A stretch of DNA of 64,000 nt from Acanthamoeba sp. SK_2022b (GCA_027943245.1 JANDJZ010001749.1:62001-126000), one strand, 5' to 3'; shown: positions 28,531-38,806, numbered from the stretch's first letter. Made by a program: numbers and translations. The notes: generated by a model not told the origin, from the letters alone.

Positions 28531-29574
28531 TTATGTTCTAACCTCTGATGGAGTTGTCGGCGGCAGCGCGCCGCCTAAGTGTTGAGCAAAGAAGCGCAGG
28601 ATTGCGTTCAGTGCTTCGGCGCGCATCGCGTCCCGCTCGAACAGGATCTCATGGCGTGCGCCGTTGATAACCCACGGAAGCCCCCCTTCGCAAGGGCGCC
28701 CCGCGTCTGACAGAGCCTGACAAAAAGCCTGGTGCGAACGGTTGTCGACCACCCGTTCCTCACCGGCCTGCAAAAGCAACAGCGGCGTTGTTATCTCCCC
28801 GGCCTGAGCGATAATCTGCCGGCCGGCGCGGATGCTCTCCCGCACCCAATGGTAGGTCGGCCCGCCCACCTGCAGCTCGGGGTAATCGGCGTAATAGCGC
28901 AGGCTGCGCCGATAGCGCTCGCGGCTGTGGGTCAACACGTTGACCACATAGGGCAACGGACGCCACTGGCCGGTGCCCACCGCGTAGTAGTCGCGGATCG
29001 CCGGGCGCGTCTCCGCCCAGTCGAGAATGCGGTCGGCCAGCCAGCCCGGCATCGGCAACTGGATGCCGAACATCGGCGCGCAAAACGCCACCGCGTCGAA
29101 TGCCTGCGGCCGGCGCTGCAGGAACTGCGCCAGGATCGCACCGCCCATCGAATGCGCCAGCGCGAAGCGCTGCCGATAACCGCGCGATTCGACCTCGCGC
29201 TGCCAAAGCTGCTCGAAATCGTCCACGTAGTCGGCGAAGTTTATCACATGACCGCGGTGCGTATCCGCCAGTAAACGGCCGGAGCGCCCCTGGCCGCGAT
29301 GATCGATGATCACCACGTCGTAACCGCAGTGGAACAGATCGTAGGCCACCTCGGGGTATTTCACGTAGCTTTCGATGCGGCCGGGGCTGACCACCACCAC
29401 CCGCTGATGTCGCGCGGAGCGAAAACGCACAAAGCGGATCGGCACGCCGTCCACGCCGCTGAACTCGCCCTCTTCCCGCCGCCGCCAGAAGTCCAGCAGC
29501 GGCCCGGTGGCGAAGGCAGCGAACTGCGTTTCACGCGTTAACCAGTCATCGGAGCTGAGAGTGAACGAGGTCAT
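28531..29574 (-). CDS. pldB: PldB, lysophospholipase L2
   Basis: 347-aa alpha/beta hydrolase that removes the acyl chain from lysophospholipids at the inner membrane. The nucleophile elbow AHSMGGA lies near residue 139 and the preceding DHRGQGRSGR is typical of monoglyceride-lipase-like enzymes. The catalytic His is likely in NGARHEILFERD near the C-terminus. Start 29574 (MTSFTLSSDDWLTRET) fits the family; a start 16 codons upstream is possible. It is divergent from rhtB. Confidence 0.93.
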   Translation of the reverse strand: MTSFTLSSDDWLTRETQFAAFATGPLLDFWRRREEGEFSGVDGVPIRFVRFRSARHQRVVVVSPGRIESYVKYPEVAYDLFHCGYDVVIIDHRGQGRSGRLLADTHRGHVINFADYVDDFEQLWQREVESRGYRQRFALAHSMGGAILAQFLQRRPQAFDAVAFCAPMFGIQLPMPGWLADRILDWAETRPAIRDYYAVGTGQWRPLPYVVNVLTHSRERYRRSLRYYADYPELQVGGPTYHWVRESIRAGRQIIAQAGEITTPLLLLQAGEERVVDNRSHQAFCQALSDAGRPCEGGLPWVINGARHEILFERDAMRAEALNAILRFFAQHLGGALPPTTPSEVRT

Positions 29575-29721
29575 CAAGAGCGTTTTCCCTGTGGGGCCGG
29601 CGGAAAATGTGACCGCTGGCACAAGAAATCATACTAGCGTATTGTGATTCAATTCTTACAAAAAACGGCGCCGCCTCGGCGCATTGTGGCACAAAACGAC
29701 ACTTTCAGGGAGCCGAGAACC

Positions 29722-30342
29722 ATGACCTTGGACTGGTGGTTAACCTACCTGCTGACCACGCTTATCCTCAGCCTGTCCCCCGGCTCAGGCGCCATCAACA
29801 CCATGAGCACCGGCATCAGCCACGGCTATCGCGGCGCCGCCGCGTCGATCGCCGGGCTGCAGGTCGGTCTGAGCGCGCACATCGTACTGGTGGGCATCGG
29901 CCTCGGCGCGCTGATTTCTCAATCGCTGCTGGCGTTCGAGCTGCTGAAATGGCTGGGCGCCGCCTACCTGGTGTGGCTCGGCATCCAGCAATGGCGCGCC
30001 GCCGGAGCACTGGATCTGCATGCGCTGGCGGGCAGCATGCCGCGCCGCCGTCTGTTCCGCCGCGCGGTGCTGGTCAACCTGACCAACCCGAAAAGCATCG
30101 TGTTCCTCGCTGCGCTGTTCCCGCAGTTCATCTTGCCCAATCAGCCGCAGGCCGAGCAGTATCTGGTGTTCGGCGTCACTACCGTGGTGGTGGATATTCT
30201 GGTGATGATCGGTTACGCCACCCTGGCGACGCGCATCGCCGGCTGGCTGAGAACGCCGCGCCAGATGCAGCTGCTCAACCGGGTGTTCGGTTCGCTGTTC
30301 ATTTTGGTGGCGGGGCTGCTGGCGACCGCCCGCAAAGCCTGA
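29722..30342 (+). CDS. rhtB: RhtB, homoserine/homoserine lactone exporter
   Basis: 206-aa LysE-superfamily efflux protein with six hydrophobic segments. It starts [29 protein letters not shown], where LSPGSGAI is the family signature. The second half contains [21 protein letters not shown], another conserved block. In E. coli RhtB exports homoserine, its lactone and beta-hydroxynorvaline. The start at 29722 follows AGGGAGCCGAG. It is convergent with rhtC across a shared terminator. Confidence 0.92.
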   Translation: MTLDWWLTYLLTTLILSLSPGSGAINTMSTGISHGYRGAAASIAGLQVGLSAHIVLVGIGLGALISQSLLAFELLKWLGAAYLVWLGIQQWRAAGALDLHALAGSMPRRRLFRRAVLVNLTNPKSIVFLAALFPQFILPNQPQAEQYLVFGVTTVVVDILVMIGYATLATRIAGWLRTPRQMQLLNRVFGSLFILVAGLLATARKA

Positions 30343-30343
30343 C

Positions 30344-30374
30344 AAAAAAGGCCGGGCATTGCTGCTCGGCCTTT
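30344..30374. terminator. Bidirectional terminator between rhtB and rhtC
   Basis: AAAAAAGGCCG ... CGGCCTTT stem-loop between convergent genes. Confidence 0.82.
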
Positions 30375-30389
30375 GGCATTTCACTGCGG

Positions 30390-31010
30390 TTAGCGGGTAA
30401 AGATCAGGTGTAACCCGAAGCCGGTAAACAGCACGCCCGCGACCCCGTCGATCCACTTGGCCAACCGCTGGTAGCCGCGGCGCATCGCCGGCAGCGCGAA
30501 CACCATCGCCACCAGGCTGAACCAGACGAAGGTCTCGGCGACGATCAGCAAAAACAGCCCCCAACGCGCTCCGGCGCCGACGCTGTCACCGACGAACAGC
30601 GAGAACACGCTGCCGAAATAGATCACCGCTTTCGGGTTGGACAGATTGGTCAGGAAGCCGCGAATAAAGCTGCGCCCGGCCTTCGGCAACGCCACCTGGG
30701 CCTCCGCCGCAGGCTGCGCTTGCTGCGCCCGCGCGGAGCGCAGCAGTTGCCACCCCATCCAGCACAGGTAAATGCCGCCGCCGACCATGATGATCTGATG
30801 CAGCCAAGCCATCTTCTGCAGGATCAGATGCAGACCCATCAACGCCACGCCGGCCCACACCACGATGCCGAGAGAAATGCCGACCACGCCCATCATCGCC
30901 TCGCGGCGCGAGCGGCTGGCAGCGGTTTGCGACACGAAAAAGAAGTCCGGCCCCGGGCTCATCAGCGCAATCAGATGCACCAGCGCCACGGTGAGAAACA
31001 GCATCAGCAT
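30390..31010 (-). CDS. rhtC: RhtC, threonine exporter
   Basis: 206-aa LysE-superfamily efflux protein. The N-terminal LMSPGPDFFFVSQ and the central FLTNLSNPKAVIYFGSVFS are the conserved blocks; SPGPDFFFV distinguishes RhtC from RhtB. Six membrane segments. It follows recQ by 12 bases and is probably cotranscribed with it, as in E. coli where recQ and rhtC are adjacent. Confidence 0.92.
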   Translation of the reverse strand: MLMLFLTVALVHLIALMSPGPDFFFVSQTAASRSRREAMMGVVGISLGIVVWAGVALMGLHLILQKMAWLHQIIMVGGGIYLCWMGWQLLRSARAQQAQPAAEAQVALPKAGRSFIRGFLTNLSNPKAVIYFGSVFSLFVGDSVGAGARWGLFLLIVAETFVWFSLVAMVFALPAMRRGYQRLAKWIDGVAGVLFTGFGLHLIFTR

Positions 31011-31022
31011 GATTTATCGCCC

Positions 31023-32685
31023 TCAGTCTTCGTCATTGTCGAGATGGTCGCGGATCATCGCCATAAAGGGCGCGCCGAAACGCTCCAGTTTGCGCTGGCC
31101 GACGCCGTTGACGCTCAGCAGATCGCCGGCCTTGATCGGCATCTGTTCGGCCATTTCCAGCAGCGTGGCGTCGTTGAACACCACGTAGGGTGGAATATTT
31201 TCTTCGTCGGCGATCGATTTGCGCAATTTGCGCAGCTTGGCGAACAGCTTGCGATCGTAATTGCCGCCGTAGGATTTCTGGTTGGCGCTGCCGCGCGACT
31301 TCAGGCTCTGGATACGCGGCACCGCCAGCTGCAGCGCCACCTCGCCGCGCAACACCGGACGCGCCGCCTCGGTCAATTGCAGCGCCGAGTGCATGGCGAT
31401 GTTCTGGGTGATAAAGCCCAGGTGGATCAGCTGACGCAGCACGCTGGTCCAGTGTTCGGTGGTTTGATCGCGGCCGATGCCGTACACCGGCAGCTTGTCA
31501 TGGCCGTATTCGCGAATGCGTTGGTTGTTGGAACCGCGCAGCACTTCCACGATGTACCCGAGGCCGAAGCGCTGGCCGACGCGGTACACGCAGGACAGCG
31601 CCTTGCGCGCGTCCTCCAGCCCGTCGTAGCGCTTGGGCGGATCGAGGCAGATGTCGCAGTTGCCGCAGTTCTCGTGCTTGCCTTCGCCGAAGTAGTTGAG
31701 CAGCACCAGACGGCGGCAGGTTTGCGCCTCGGCGAACGCGCCCATGGCGTTCAGCTTGTGGCGCTCGATGTCCAGCTGCTGCCCGGCGGGTTTTTCCTCC
31801 AGGCAGCGGCGCAGCCAGGCCATGTCGGCCGGATCGTACAGCAGGATGGCTTCGGCCGGCAGGCCGTCGCGCCCGGCGCGGCCGGTCTCCTGATAATAGG
31901 ATTCAATATTGCGCGGGATGTCGAAATGCACCACGAAGCGCACGTTGGGTTTATTGATGCCCATGCCGAAGGCGACGGTGGCCACCACCACCTGCAGATC
32001 GTCACGCTGGAACGCTTCCTGCACCTGCGCGCGGCGATCGTTGTCCAGCCCGGCGTGGTAGGCGCCGACGCTCAGCCCGCGGCTTTGCAGACGCGCGGCG
32101 GTGTCTTCCACCTTGGCGCGGCTGTTGCAATAGATAATGCCGCTCTTGCCGCGCTGATCCTGCACGAAGCGCCACAGCTGATCGAGCGGTTTGAATTTTT
32201 CCACCAGCGTGTAGCGGATGTTCGGCCGGTCGAAGCTGCTGACCTGCACCAGCGGGTCCTGCAGCGACAGCAGGCGCACGATATCGCCGCGGGTGGACTC
32301 GTCGGCGGTGGCGGTCAGCGCGATCACCGGCATCGACGGGAAGCGCTGTTTCAGCTGACCCAGCGCGCGATATTCCGGCCGGAAGTCATGGCCCCACTGC
32401 GAAATACAGTGCGCCTCATCCACCGCCAGCATCGCCGGCGGACAGTGATCGAGCAGGCTGAGGAAACTTTCCATCATCAGCCGTTCCGGGGCGATGTACA
32501 GCATCTTGATGGTACCGTTGCGGCAGCCGGCCATAACGTCCAGCTGCTCCTCGCGGGTTTGCGTCGAGTTGTAGCAGGCGGCGGAAACGCCGTAGGCCAA
32601 CAGTTGGTCGACCTGGTCCTTCATCAGCGAGATCAGCGGGGAAACCACCAGCGTCAGGCCGTCCATCACCAGCGCCGGGATTTGG

Positions 32686-32717
<32 letters not shown>

Positions 32718-32867
32718 CACCACCAGGCAATCCTGCCCGCCGATCGCGGCGTTGATAATCGTTTGTTGGCCCGGACGGAATTGCTGGTAGCCAAAGGTAT
32801 CGCGCAATACCTGTTCGGCCAGCAACTCTCTGTTAATCACTGCTGCGGTTGACACACACTTCCCCAT
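31023..32867 (-). CDS. recQ: RecQ, 3'-5' DNA helicase
   Basis: 614-aa superfamily 2 helicase acting in RecF-pathway recombination and replication-fork repair. Walker A is TGGGKS near residue 53, the Walker B box DEAH in [14 protein letters not shown], and motif [12 protein letters not shown]. The zinc-binding cysteines are C..C in [16 protein letters not shown] and the preceding TCRRLVLL. A winged helix and an HRDC domain ([28 protein letters not shown]) follow. Start is uncertain: the ATG at 32867 lacks a ribosome site, whereas a GTG at 32855 follows GGGGAAG; both give about the family length. Confidence 0.97.
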
Positions 32868-32898
32868 TTTTTAATCGGTACACACCCAGCGGGTATGA

Positions 32899-33777
32899 TT
32901 ACATAATATCGTTCAGCATGACACCAACGCCCACCCGTGTCTGCCGGAAGTTATAGTCGATCAGCGATTCGCCGTAGCCGCTGAACACCTGGGTATAGAA
33001 ACGCACGTTGCGGGTGATCGGATAGCTCCAGCCCAGCTCCGCGCCGCCGTAGCCGCTGTTCCAGTTGTAGTGGCTGTCGACGCTGAACACGCTGTCGCCC
33101 CAGGCGTAACCGACCTTCAACCGGTAGTATCCCATGTATTTGGTGATGTCCGGGTTGTCGTCGTTGCTCGAGCTCTCCGAGAAACGGAACCAGGGCTTGA
33201 GATCCACCTGCCAGTTGCCGTTTTGCGCCATCAGCCGCGCATAGCCGCGATTCCAGCTGCGCGACGTCGGATCCGAGCGGCCGTTAGACTGATGGTTAAC
33301 GCCGATTTCAACATCGCGCAGCGTCCAACCGGCAAAGCGGTAATCGGTCGCCCACCCCACGAACAGCTGCGGCTCGTAGTTGGTTTCGCGGAACGGCGAA
33401 GACTCGCCGCGGTTGGACAATTGCCACCAGGAGCGCTGAGTATAAGACGCGCCGAGCACCGAGTTGTCGCCGGCAATGCCCCGCCACAGCGGAAACGCCA
33501 GGCTAAGCTGGTATTTCACCTCGTCCTTGCGCGCCTTGTCGGCCCAGTTGTACGTCTTGATGGCCTCTTTGTTGATATCGCTGGTGTCGGTGTACAGCAG
33601 GTAATTGGGATCGTAAGGATACAGCGTGAACGGATTATCGTGCTCCTGCAGCAGGTTGGCGATAATGCTGCCGCGCACCGCCGGCTTATCGTGAATCTGC
33701 TGCTCTTTGGCTTCCTCAGCCAATGCCAGCGCCGGCATCAGCAGCGTGGCGGAAACGATCCCTGACAAAATGCGCAT
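32899..33777 (-). CDS. pldA: PldA, outer membrane phospholipase A
   Basis: 292-aa beta-barrel enzyme that degrades phospholipids misplaced in the outer leaflet of the outer membrane. Signal peptide MRILSGIVSATLLMPALALA. The catalytic motif NHQSNGRS carries the His and Ser of the His-Ser-Asn triad, with the Asn a few residues on (SRSWNRGY). Alternating hydrophobic strands and a C-terminal strand ending in aromatic/hydrophobic residues support a 12-stranded barrel. It lies 31 bases after the recQ start region upstream-wise, in the conserved pldA-recQ order. Confidence 0.96.
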   Translation of the reverse strand: MRILSGIVSATLLMPALALAEEAKEQQIHDKPAVRGSIIANLLQEHDNPFTLYPYDPNYLLYTDTSDINKEAIKTYNWADKARKDEVKYQLSLAFPLWRGIAGDNSVLGASYTQRSWWQLSNRGESSPFRETNYEPQLFVGWATDYRFAGWTLRDVEIGVNHQSNGRSDPTSRSWNRGYARLMAQNGNWQVDLKPWFRFSESSSNDDNPDITKYMGYYRLKVGYAWGDSVFSVDSHYNWNSGYGGAELGWSYPITRNVRFYTQVFSGYGESLIDYNFRQTRVGVGVMLNDIM

Positions 33778-33980
33778 AACCTCTCCTCACTCCAACGAAA
33801 AAGGGCAACCCCGGAAAAAATCAGGCCATTTTACACACAAAGGAGGCTTTACCGCAGCGCAGGTCGGTTTTATTGGAATAGTCTGGAAAGCAACAAAGGT
33901 TAAGCATAAAATCAACATTCCATTAACCTGGACTGACCAGTTAGCTCCCTTAAAACGCAAAAGAAAAACGGAAACCCGCT

Positions 33981-34451
33981 ATGTCGACCACACCACTGAC
34001 CCTGGAAGCCGCCCGCCGCAAGATCGGCGAAATCTTTGTCTACCACATGCCGTTCAACCGCGAGCTTGGCCTGGAGCTACGCCGCTTCGACGATGATTAC
34101 GTCGAGCTGAGCTTCACCAACCAACGCAAGCTGGTGGGCAACGCGGCACAGGAAATTCTGCACGGTGGCGTGATCGCCGCGGTGCTTGACGTCGCCGCCG
34201 GATTGGCCTGCGCCGGCGGCGTGCTGACGCGCCTGGAGCCGCTGATCGAAGAGGAGATCGCCGCCAAGCTGTCGCGCATGGGCACCATCGATCTGCGCGT
34301 CGATTACCTGCGCCCTGGCCGCGGCGAGCACTTCGTCGCCTCCGCCAGCGTGCTGCGCAGCGGCAACAAGGTCGCCGTCGCGCGCGTAGAGCTGCATAAC
34401 CACGACGGCCTGCATATCGCGAGCGCCACCGCCACCTATCTGGTCGGCTGA
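33981..34451 (+). CDS. yigI: YigI, hotdog-fold acyl-CoA thioesterase
   Basis: 156-aa hotdog-fold protein of the PaaI-like thioesterase group. Motif [16 protein letters not shown] (residues ~55-70) is the active-site region of this family, and the [33 protein letters not shown] stretch is the canonical second half. E. coli YigI is a medium/long-chain acyl-CoA thioesterase. It is divergent from pldA and precedes rarD by 66 bases, as in E. coli. Confidence 0.9.
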   Translation: MSTTPLTLEAARRKIGEIFVYHMPFNRELGLELRRFDDDYVELSFTNQRKLVGNAAQEILHGGVIAAVLDVAAGLACAGGVLTRLEPLIEEEIAAKLSRMGTIDLRVDYLRPGRGEHFVASASVLRSGNKVAVARVELHNHDGLHIASATATYLVG

Positions 34452-34517
34452 TGATTGTGTGCGGTGAGCGTCTTCAGTACACTCACCGCATCTTACGTTC
34501 CCCACCCGAGTGACGTC

Positions 34518-35405
34518 ATGGACGCAAAGCAAACGCGTCAGGGCATTTTCTTCGCCCTGGCCGCCTATTTTATGTGGGGCATCGCCCCGGCCTATTTCAA
34601 ACTGATTCAGCAAGTGCCCGCCGATGAGATCCTCACCCACCGGATCATCTGGTCGTTTTTCTTCATGCTGGCGCTGATCTCGCTGGGCCGCAGCTGGCCG
34701 AAAGTGCGGGCCGCCTGTCAAAATCGCAAACGGCTGCTGCTGCTGGCGGTCACCGCGCTGTTGATCGGCGGCAACTGGCTGCTGTTCATCTGGGCAGTGA
34801 ACAACCACCATATGCTCGAGGCCAGCCTGGGCTACTTCATCAACCCGCTGGTTAACGTGCTGTTGGGGATGCTGTTTCTCGGCGAACGCTTCCGCCGCAT
34901 GCAGTGGGTGGCGGTGGCGCTGGCGTTCACCGGGGTGCTGGTGCAGCTCTGGCAGTTCGGCTCGTTGCCGATCATCGGTCTGGGGCTGGCGTTCAGCTTC
35001 GCCTTCTACGGCCTGCTGCGCAAGAAAATCGCCATCGACGCCCAGACCGGCATGCTGATTGAGACGCTGTGGCTGCTGCCGGTGGCGGCGGCCTATCTGT
35101 TCCTGTTCGCCGACAGCCCCACCAGCCACCTGAGCGCCAACCCGTGGTCGCTGAACCTGCTGCTGGTCGCCGCAGGCATCGTCACCACCGTGCCGCTGCT
35201 GTGCTTCACCGCGGCGGCCACCCGGCTGCGCCTGTCGACGCTCGGTTTCTTCCAGTATCTCGGCCCGACGCTGATGTTCCTGCTGGCGGTCACCTTCTAC
35301 GGCGAAACCGTCGGCCAGGACAAACTGGTGACCTTCGGCTTTATCTGGGCGGCGCTGATCCTGTTCACCCTCGACGCGCTCTATACCCAGCGCAAGCTGC
35401 GCTGA
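34518..35405 (+). CDS. rarD: RarD, EamA-family permease
   Basis: 295-aa ten-helix transporter of the drug/metabolite superfamily (RarD, chloramphenicol-sensitivity protein family). It starts MDAKQTRQGIFFALAAYFMWGIAPAYFKL, the typical family N-terminus, with conserved AVNNHHMLEASLGYFINPLVNVLLG in the middle. The substrate is not established. It marks the left border of the Septu-like islet; in E. coli the next genes are yigF and corA. Confidence 0.92.
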   Translation: MDAKQTRQGIFFALAAYFMWGIAPAYFKLIQQVPADEILTHRIIWSFFFMLALISLGRSWPKVRAACQNRKRLLLLAVTALLIGGNWLLFIWAVNNHHMLEASLGYFINPLVNVLLGMLFLGERFRRMQWVAVALAFTGVLVQLWQFGSLPIIGLGLAFSFAFYGLLRKKIAIDAQTGMLIETLWLLPVAAAYLFLFADSPTSHLSANPWSLNLLLVAAGIVTTVPLLCFTAAATRLRLSTLGFFQYLGPTLMFLLAVTFYGETVGQDKLVTFGFIWAALILFTLDALYTQRKLR

Positions 35406-35490
35406 GCCCGGTTCTGTTGGCAATAATGGCTGCATCGTCAGGCCAGGCGATGCAACCATAACGAGAGAAGAAGTACATACTGGCAGATAT

Positions 35491-36264
35491 CTACAGATAG
35501 CCCACTTGCCGCAAGTTTTCTTCTGCTGCACTGCCTAAATATGATCTCACCGCAGAAAAGAATCGCGGCCAATCACCATTCACATTTTTTCTCATCATGG
35601 CCTGTGCAATCCGTAACCGGGCATCTTCAGGCGACAAACCGCTCTTAATATAATCCGCTATTTTTTGACCGATATAGGTCAGCTCATTCATTCTCATCTT
35701 TTTCAGCCGCTCCGCATTCAAATTAAGCATCACCACGGTGTTATTAGCTTGTTCAGTTTGAATGTTTGCCTCGGCACATGCTGTGTGATTAACACTCATG
35801 CTACCAGTGGTTCTTTCATAGGAGAACAGGAGGGGGCTGGGAGGAATTGTCAAAGGATTTAAAATCAGCGCGTCCCAGTTATTATCCGCTTTCGGCCCAT
35901 CACAGCTGATATCTGCCGAATATCGCTCATGGGCATCAATCACTGCGCTAACTTGCCCACCGTGGCAACAACCTAACATATTTTGCCAATCCAAGGCCCA
36001 ATTATGGCTAGTCGTTTTATCTGATTTCGGGTGAAAGTGCTCAACACGAAAATCGGATTGGCTATCCTCAGCCATATTGGCAGGAGCACGCTTCATGTCT
36101 ACTTCACAATATGCGCAAAGATTCCCTTGTTCAGCACGAATACACGCTTGAGTCTCGTGTCTGCGCTCGGTATTTTTCCTGAACTTCTCCCAAGTGCCGT
36201 TAGGGGATCGCTGGCGGAATACGCTTAAAAGTAAGGGCTCATTTCCCTTTGCTATTGTTTTCAC
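35491..36264 (-). CDS. ptuB: PtuB-like HNH endonuclease (Septu / retron-associated family)
   Basis: 257-aa HNH-family nuclease resembling the effector of Septu and Ec78-type retron defence systems. Zinc-binding cysteines are C50-x-x-C53 (LCAYCEVD) and C99-C100 (NMLGCCHGG), the HNH core is RVEHFHPKS at 73-81 with H76 and H78, and the last part is helical. The start is a GTG at 36264, one base after the stop of the ATPase gene, with GGAG seven bases upstream, so translation is coupled. GC content is visibly lower than in the neighbours. The expected role is cleavage of invader or host nucleic acid on infection. No reverse transcriptase gene is nearby. The family call is from motif recognition and context. 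Confidence 0.75.
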   Translation of the reverse strand: MKTIAKGNEPLLLSVFRQRSPNGTWEKFRKNTERRHETQACIRAEQGNLCAYCEVDMKRAPANMAEDSQSDFRVEHFHPKSDKTTSHNWALDWQNMLGCCHGGQVSAVIDAHERYSADISCDGPKADNNWDALILNPLTIPPSPLLFSYERTTGSMSVNHTACAEANIQTEQANNTVVMLNLNAERLKKMRMNELTYIGQKIADYIKSGLSPEDARLRIAQAMMRKNVNGDWPRFFSAVRSYLGSAAEENLRQVGYL

Positions 36265-36265
36265 T

Positions 36266-37561
36266 TTACCGCTCCATTTCTTTTAAGCGAATATCAATAT
36301 CTAAACGCGCCAGTTCCGGTTCGACATCCTTGCCCCAAGCATCCAGTTTTTCACGCAAGCACACTGCCTCCTCAGTATCCCAACGATCCTGCTCCACTAA
36401 ATCTTGATACGCTTTAAGGGTCTTAACAATTGCTAACGCCTCAACCCGGGGTGACTTGACACCTAACACCTCGAGTAACACCTGCTGTGCTTCGGCACCT
36501 TCAGAGAAATTGATAGGAACCAGAGTGGGCTTTTCATTTTCCCATTCAATCACACGTAATGCTTCGGGTTTCATCGACGAAATCACTTGAGCGCTATGTG
36601 TTGAGACAATGAATTGGATATTGGGAAAGGTACGCATCAGATCTAACATAATGGTTTGCTGCCAACCTGGGTGAAGGTGCAAATCGACCTCATCAATCAG
36701 CACCACACCTTCTGTCAACAACGGATCACTGCTCTCCGGGTTGGCTTCTGCCATGCGTGCCGCAATATCCATGACCATCGCTAATGTCGTTCTGTAACCG
36801 TCACTCAATTGTTCAATACGCAGTTGCTTGGTAATACCACCCGCTTGTTTCCAGTCGATTTGTATACCGGCCGGGTCAATACTTCTTGGGTTTGAGAACT
36901 CAGGCAGCATGATGCTAACGGCTCTGCGAATAGCGGCAAGTTCCGGAATCTGCAATTCGAAGGAGCGTGCATTCTTTTGACTTTTAAGTTCAATGTCTTC
37001 TAATGAATAGAAGTATTCAACGAAACTGCGAAAATTAGTCTTACTTTCTAACCCGCCGCGAAAAGCATCAAAACGACTAAACTCTTTACCGAAACCACGC
37101 TTACGCTGAGGAATGTCAAAGACCCCTCGCCCAGTACCGTAGTAAACAAATATCGGCAAAGTGTAAGGTTTTAATTCATTATGTGCGTCAATGAGCTTGT
37201 CTACAACATCATAAAGCGCCTTCAGGCCAATGGCCGGTGGAATGGTTTTTTGTGTTTTAACCGCCTGATCCCGTTTTTCCGTTCTATCCCAACGAACACC
37301 GTCCATACTCTCACAGGTAATCCGCATGAAAGCAGGTTTGGAACCATCTGGGTTCACTTGAAAATCGGTTTCTTTGGGATTCATGCCCGTTATTTTGGGT
37401 AATCGGGTCAAGAAAGAACCCAACGCCGTGGCAAGCGCATCCAAGATACTGGATTTACCCGCACCATTCCTCGCAACCAGCACCGTCACCGGCGAGGTGA
37501 ACTCAATTTCAAAATCATCAAAACGCCGAAAATGCTGTAAATGAAGATGCTTAATTTTCAA
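36266..37561 (-). CDS. ptuA: PtuA-like ABC-type ATPase (Septu / retron-associated family)
   Basis: 431-aa SMC/ABC-like ATPase, the partner of the HNH nuclease. Walker A is ARNGAGKSS (residues 30-38), the ABC signature LSDGY at 252-256, Walker B VVLIDEVD at 286-293 followed by LHLHPGWQQ, and the switch histidine in STHSAQV near 322. The insert between Walker A and signature (residues ~60-245) has no recognised domain. There is no TOPRIM domain, which argues against an OLD-type nuclease. The start is TTG at 37561, six bases after AAGGAG. In Septu, PtuA senses infection and licenses PtuB; that role is inference here. The gene is AT-richer than the flanks. Confidence 0.75.
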   Translation of the reverse strand: MKIKHLHLQHFRRFDDFEIEFTSPVTVLVARNGAGKSSILDALATALGSFLTRLPKITGMNPKETDFQVNPDGSKPAFMRITCESMDGVRWDRTEKRDQAVKTQKTIPPAIGLKALYDVVDKLIDAHNELKPYTLPIFVYYGTGRGVFDIPQRKRGFGKEFSRFDAFRGGLESKTNFRSFVEYFYSLEDIELKSQKNARSFELQIPELAAIRRAVSIMLPEFSNPRSIDPAGIQIDWKQAGGITKQLRIEQLSDGYRTTLAMVMDIAARMAEANPESSDPLLTEGVVLIDEVDLHLHPGWQQTIMLDLMRTFPNIQFIVSTHSAQVISSMKPEALRVIEWENEKPTLVPINFSEGAEAQQVLLEVLGVKSPRVEALAIVKTLKAYQDLVEQDRWDTEEAVCLREKLDAWGKDVEPELARLDIDIRLKEMER

Positions 37562-37642
37562 TTAAAGCTCCTTGATGAAGCACAGAAATGGAATTTAAGG
37601 CGATCTTAACATGTTCAGGATGGTGAGTGAGCACTATTAAAA

Positions 37643-37678
37643 AATCACCCGGATGAAAACCAAAGGGCATCCGGGTGG
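37643..37678 (-). terminator. corA terminator
   Basis: Minus strand: ACCCGGATG ... CATCCGGGT stem followed by GATTTTTT. It lies between corA and the ATPase gene, both leftward, so it insulates the islet from corA. Confidence 0.85.
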
Positions 37679-37689
37679 TGTTTTTGATG

Positions 37690-38640
37690 TTACAGCCAGT
37701 TCTTGCGCTTGAAGTACAGGTACGGGGCCAGGCCGGCCAGGATCATCAAGGTGATGGCGCCCGGGTAGCCGAACGACCATTTCAGCTCCGGCATGAATTC
37801 GAAGTTCATGCCGTAGCTGGAGGCTACCAGCGTTGGCGGCAGGAACACCACCGACACCACCGAGAAGATCTTGATGATGCGGTTCTGCTCGATGTTGATG
37901 AAGCCCATCGCCGCCTGCATCAGGAAGTTCACCTTCTGGAACAGCGATTCGTTGTGCGGCAGCAGGGATTCGATGTCGCGCAGCACTTCACGCGCCTGCT
38001 CCAGCTGGCCGGTCGGCAGACGTGCCTTGCGCACCAGGAAGTTGAGCGCGCGCTGGGTATCCATCAGACACAAACGCACCTTCCAGCCGATATCTTCCAG
38101 CTCCGCCAGCGTCGACAGCGCGGCGTCGTATTCGTCGCCCTGATGCCCTTCCATGATCACCCGGCTGAGCTGTTCCAGATCGCTGTAGATGTTCTCTATC
38201 TCATCCGCCAACTGCTCAATCTTGGTTTCGAACAGATCCAGCAGCAGTTCGTAGGCGTTGCCTTCAAGCATGGTCTGGTTGCGGGCGCGCATGCGGTACA
38301 GGCGAAACGCCGGCAGTTCACGCTCGCGCAGGGTATACAGGCGGCCGTCGCGGATGGTGAACGCCACCGTGGAGTTGCCGGCGTGATCTTCCGCATCTTC
38401 AAAGTAGAAGAAGGAGTGGATATGCAGACCGTCTTCATCTTCGAAGAAACGGGCGGAGGCTTCGATGTCGTCCAGCTCGGGACGCGTCGCCAGGCTTTGT
38501 CCCAGCTCATTCTGCACGCGCTCACGCTCGCCCTCTTCCGGCTCGACCAGGTCAACCCACAGCGATGACGTGAGATCATCCGAGTCGTCCAGCTCCAGAC
38601 GGGACAAGCGGCGGTTATCTAATTTAAAAGCGCTCAGCAT
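37690..38640 (-). CDS. corA: CorA, magnesium/cobalt transporter
   Basis: 316-aa homopentameric Mg2+/Co2+ channel. The large cytoplasmic N-terminal domain is followed by two C-terminal membrane helices, with the selectivity motif GMN in [12 protein letters not shown] near residue 278 and the basic tail YFKRKNWL. Start 38640 ([19 protein letters not shown]) fits the family exactly; the open frame runs 12 codons further upstream. A ~250-base leader with a short ORF precedes it (separate entries). Confidence 0.97.
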   Translation of the reverse strand: MLSAFKLDNRRLSRLELDDSDDLTSSLWVDLVEPEEGERERVQNELGQSLATRPELDDIEASARFFEDEDGLHIHSFFYFEDAEDHAGNSTVAFTIRDGRLYTLRERELPAFRLYRMRARNQTMLEGNAYELLLDLFETKIEQLADEIENIYSDLEQLSRVIMEGHQGDEYDAALSTLAELEDIGWKVRLCLMDTQRALNFLVRKARLPTGQLEQAREVLRDIESLLPHNESLFQKVNFLMQAAMGFINIEQNRIIKIFSVVSVVFLPPTLVASSYGMNFEFMPELKWSFGYPGAITLMILAGLAPYLYFKRKNWL

Positions 38641-38806
38641 GTGCCAAAACTCCGTGAAGGTAACGGGTGCGGACAACGCGTTGAAGCACAGAAACAGAGG
38701 GGATGCGTATCACCGATTTGTTTCAGACCATGAAGAGATCTGACTCATAGCGACGCTTTGCGGGGTCGCCGACAACCACGAAGGCTATCAGCAAAAACGG
38801 AGAGCC

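Noticed and set aside
30720..32852. 710-codon plus-strand open frame opposite recQ and rhtC
   Set aside because: His/Gln/Arg-rich antisense shadow typical of high-GC genes; spans two recognised genes on the other strand.
35406..37690. Retron (reverse transcriptase plus msr/msd RNA) around the ATPase/HNH pair
   Set aside because: The two genes resemble retron effectors, but there is no reverse transcriptase gene and no room for a retron RNA between rarD and corA.
38710..38748. 12-codon ATG frame as the corA leader peptide
   Set aside because: It lacks a ribosome site; the TTG frame at 38807-38863 has one and lies closer to the predicted transcription start.
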